Assembly (NCBI GenBank): GCA_964544635.1
Contig: CAZJCK010000054.1
Span: forward strand, 1 to 24,129
Reading direction: 5' to 3'
DNA: 24,129 bases
DNA from: CAZJCK01 sp964544635
GTDB lineage: Bacteria > Zixibacteria > MSB-5A5 > GN15 > FEB-12
Part shown: positions 22,777 through 24,129 of the stretch, piece after piece
Layout: each line of letters begins with the position of its first letter
Position numbering within the stretch: the first letter of the stretch is position 1
Translations under genes and position numbers: made by a program
Notes under the pieces: model-generated
Seen by the model: the letters and a program-made list of their open reading frames with translations, nothing else
Database searches by the model: none
Told to the model about the DNA's origin: nothing

Positions 22777-24129
22777 ATGAACGCATCTGCGAATTACCAA
22801 ACGGCTCCTGAAGACCGCATTCCCTTCGGGAAACGGCTCATCTACGGTCTGGGCGGCTTGATCAACAATCTGCTCGCGGCCGCCAGTGGTGGTATGATGA
22901 TCGTGCTCAATCTCGGCCTGGGCATGAGTCCGGGGCTCGTCGGACTGCTCGGCGCTTTGCCTCGACTCACGGATGCGCTGACCGATCCGATGATGGGGTT
23001 CATTTCCGACCATACCAAGACCCGGTGGGGGAGACGGCGACCGTACATCTTCGTCGGCGCCATAGCGGCCGGTGTGATCTTCGCGCTACTCTGGCAATTG
23101 CCCCGCGATCAGAGTGAGACGTTTTATTTCATCTGGTTCCTGGTCGGTTCGATTCTGTTTTACCTCGCATATACCGTCTTTGCCACGCCGTGGGTTGCAT
23201 TGGGATATGAATTGACTCCGGATTACCATGAACGAACGCGTTTGATGGGGACGCAGAACTTCATAAGCCAGCTGGCGTATGTCGTTTCACCCTGGTTCCT
23301 CTGGATCATGACATACAAAGAGTTTTTCGATGACCAGGTTACCGGCGCCGCCGGTCTTGCCGTCATAATTGCCATTGTCACCATCGGCATCGGCATCCTC
23401 CCGGCGATCTTCCTTCGAGAGCGATTCAAGAAGATTGCCGAGGCGGAGATAAGCAGCGACGCCGTCCTCCCCGAAGAGACCGTATCGGCCTTGCGAAAAA
23501 ACCTGGTCGGGTTCTTCAAGGGATTCGCCGAAACCCTGAAGTCAAAACCGTTCCTCAAGCTGGGCGTGGCTACGTTTCTCGTATTCAATGGTTTCATACT
23601 GGTCTCGTCATTTCAGTACTATGTCATCATCTACTACGTCTGTCGCGGCCAGCAAAACCTGGGGGCAGAGTATGCGGGCTATACCGGCACGGTCAGCGCC
23701 GTCTCGACGTTCGTCGTTATTGCCATTGTCACCTGGCTGGCAACAAGGGTCGGCAAACGGCGGGCCTTCTTTATTTCCACTGGCCTCTCGATGGTGGGGT
23801 ATGCCCTCAAGTGGGTGTGTTACAACCCGGAGTACCCGTGGCTGGTCGTGGTCCCGGCGCCGCTGCTCGCATTCGGCCTCGGCGGACTGTTCACGCTCAT
23901 GCCGTCGATGATGGCCGATGTCGTCGACCTGGATGAATTGAAAACCCACGAACGGCGCGAAGGTATGTATGGCTCGATTTTCTGGTGGGTGGTCAAACTG
24001 GGGATGTCGGCGGCGTTGGCCGGAGGCGGCTACCTGCTGGAAGCAACCGGGTTCGAGGTTGAGCTTGGGGAAATCCAGGAGGCGTCGACGCTCTTCTGGA
24101 TGCGAGTCTTCGACGTGTGTGTCCCCATC
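22777..24129 (+). CDS. GPH (MelB-type) sugar:cation symporter, 3' partial
   Basis: 451 codons are open to the end of the window with no stop, so the C-terminus is missing. It starts at ATG 22777 (MNASANYQTAPEDRIPFGKR). Many hydrophobic helices are visible (VKDF-like loops absent; e.g. LLAAASGGMMIVLNLGLG, IIAIVTIGIGILPAIF, FVVIAIVTWLATRVG). The signature TDALTDPMMG (Asp66, Asp70) followed by SDHTKTRWGRRRPY (78-90) is that of the glycoside-pentoside-hexuronide family; the two Asp four residues apart match the cation-site pair of MelB (Asp55/Asp59). It sits in the inner membrane and probably imports beta-glucan oligosaccharides or glucose for the cytoplasmic phosphorylase. The ribosome site is weak (CACGAAAG). 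The substrate is inferred from the neighbours. Confidence 0.87.
   Translation, partial: MNASANYQTAPEDRIPFGKRLIYGLGGLINNLLAAASGGMMIVLNLGLGMSPGLVGLLGALPRLTDALTDPMMGFISDHTKTRWGRRRPYIFVGAIAAGVIFALLWQLPRDQSETFYFIWFLVGSILFYLAYTVFATPWVALGYELTPDYHERTRLMGTQNFISQLAYVVSPWFLWIMTYKEFFDDQVTGAAGLAVIIAIVTIGIGILPAIFLRERFKKIAEAEISSDAVLPEETVSALRKNLVGFFKGFAETLKSKPFLKLGVATFLVFNGFILVSSFQYYVIIYYVCRGQQNLGAEYAGYTGTVSAVSTFVVIAIVTWLATRVGKRRAFFISTGLSMVGYALKWVCYNPEYPWLVVVPAPLLAFGLGGLFTLMPSMMADVVDLDELKTHERREGMYGSIFWWVVKLGMSAALAGGGYLLEATGFEVELGEIQEASTLFWMRVFDVCVPI

Noticed and set aside
1..24129. tRNA, rRNA, insertion sequences, phage or CRISPR genes
   Set aside because: None seen: no transposase or integrase motifs, no terminal inverted repeats with target duplications, and no tRNA-like cloverleaf that I could recognise.

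Overview
The window looks like one scaffold from an uncultured, GC-rich, Gram-negative bacterium of the FCB superphylum. Three things suggest this: a C-terminal sorting domain of the Por/type IX secretion type (NYPNPFNP...), dockerin-like double EF-hand blocks that follow a double cysteine (CCxGxxGD...), and lipobox signal peptides. That style of dockerin block (IDLSYLVDFLFAGG) is, from memory, common in candidate phylum Zixibacteria and relatives. The exact taxon is an inference. A run of exactly 100 Ns (7262-7361) marks a scaffold join, as in a metagenome assembly.

Layout. 1-4515 (+) is the 3' part of a large exported protein: a right-handed beta-helix, then a papain/C39-like cysteine-peptidase-type domain, then a T9SS-type C-terminal domain. 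A strong hairpin lies at 4552-4592, and 4701-7190 (-) encodes an exported S9 serine peptidase of the glutamyl-endopeptidase type. After the gap, all genes run on the + strand and most fit beta-1,3-glucan (laminarin-type) use: a cytoplasmic GH149-like beta-1,3-glucan phosphorylase (7507-10845), a GH17 glucanase (10847-12031), a surface lipoprotein with four copies of a carbohydrate-binding-like repeat (12371-15331), a secreted dockerin-like protein with three copies (15507-18125), a GH16 endo-glucanase with dockerin-like block and one copy (18259-20586), a ROK-family regulator (20608-21870), a second GH16 as a lipoprotein (21867-22682) and a GPH/MelB-type sugar symporter running off the end (22777-24129).

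Inferred working model: the two multi-repeat proteins bind glucan at the surface, the two GH16 enzymes cut it, GH17 trims oligosaccharides in the envelope, the symporter brings them across the inner membrane, and the cytoplasmic phosphorylase releases glucose-1-phosphate. No SusC/SusD pair is present in the window, so the outer-membrane step is unseen.

Regulation. Upstream of the 12371 lipoprotein a near-consensus promoter is overlaid by three copies of the half-site ACTTTGTTCG or its complement, two of which form a perfect 10-5-10 palindrome (12273-12297). The same 10-mer sits at the right edge of the assembly gap in front of the phosphorylase gene, and a 9/10 copy lies in front of the 15507 gene. 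The best candidate reader of this site is the ROK protein encoded in the same locus. The leader between the 12371 and 15507 genes also holds a 9-codon ORF whose very strong Shine-Dalgarno sequence can be sequestered in a 12-bp stem.
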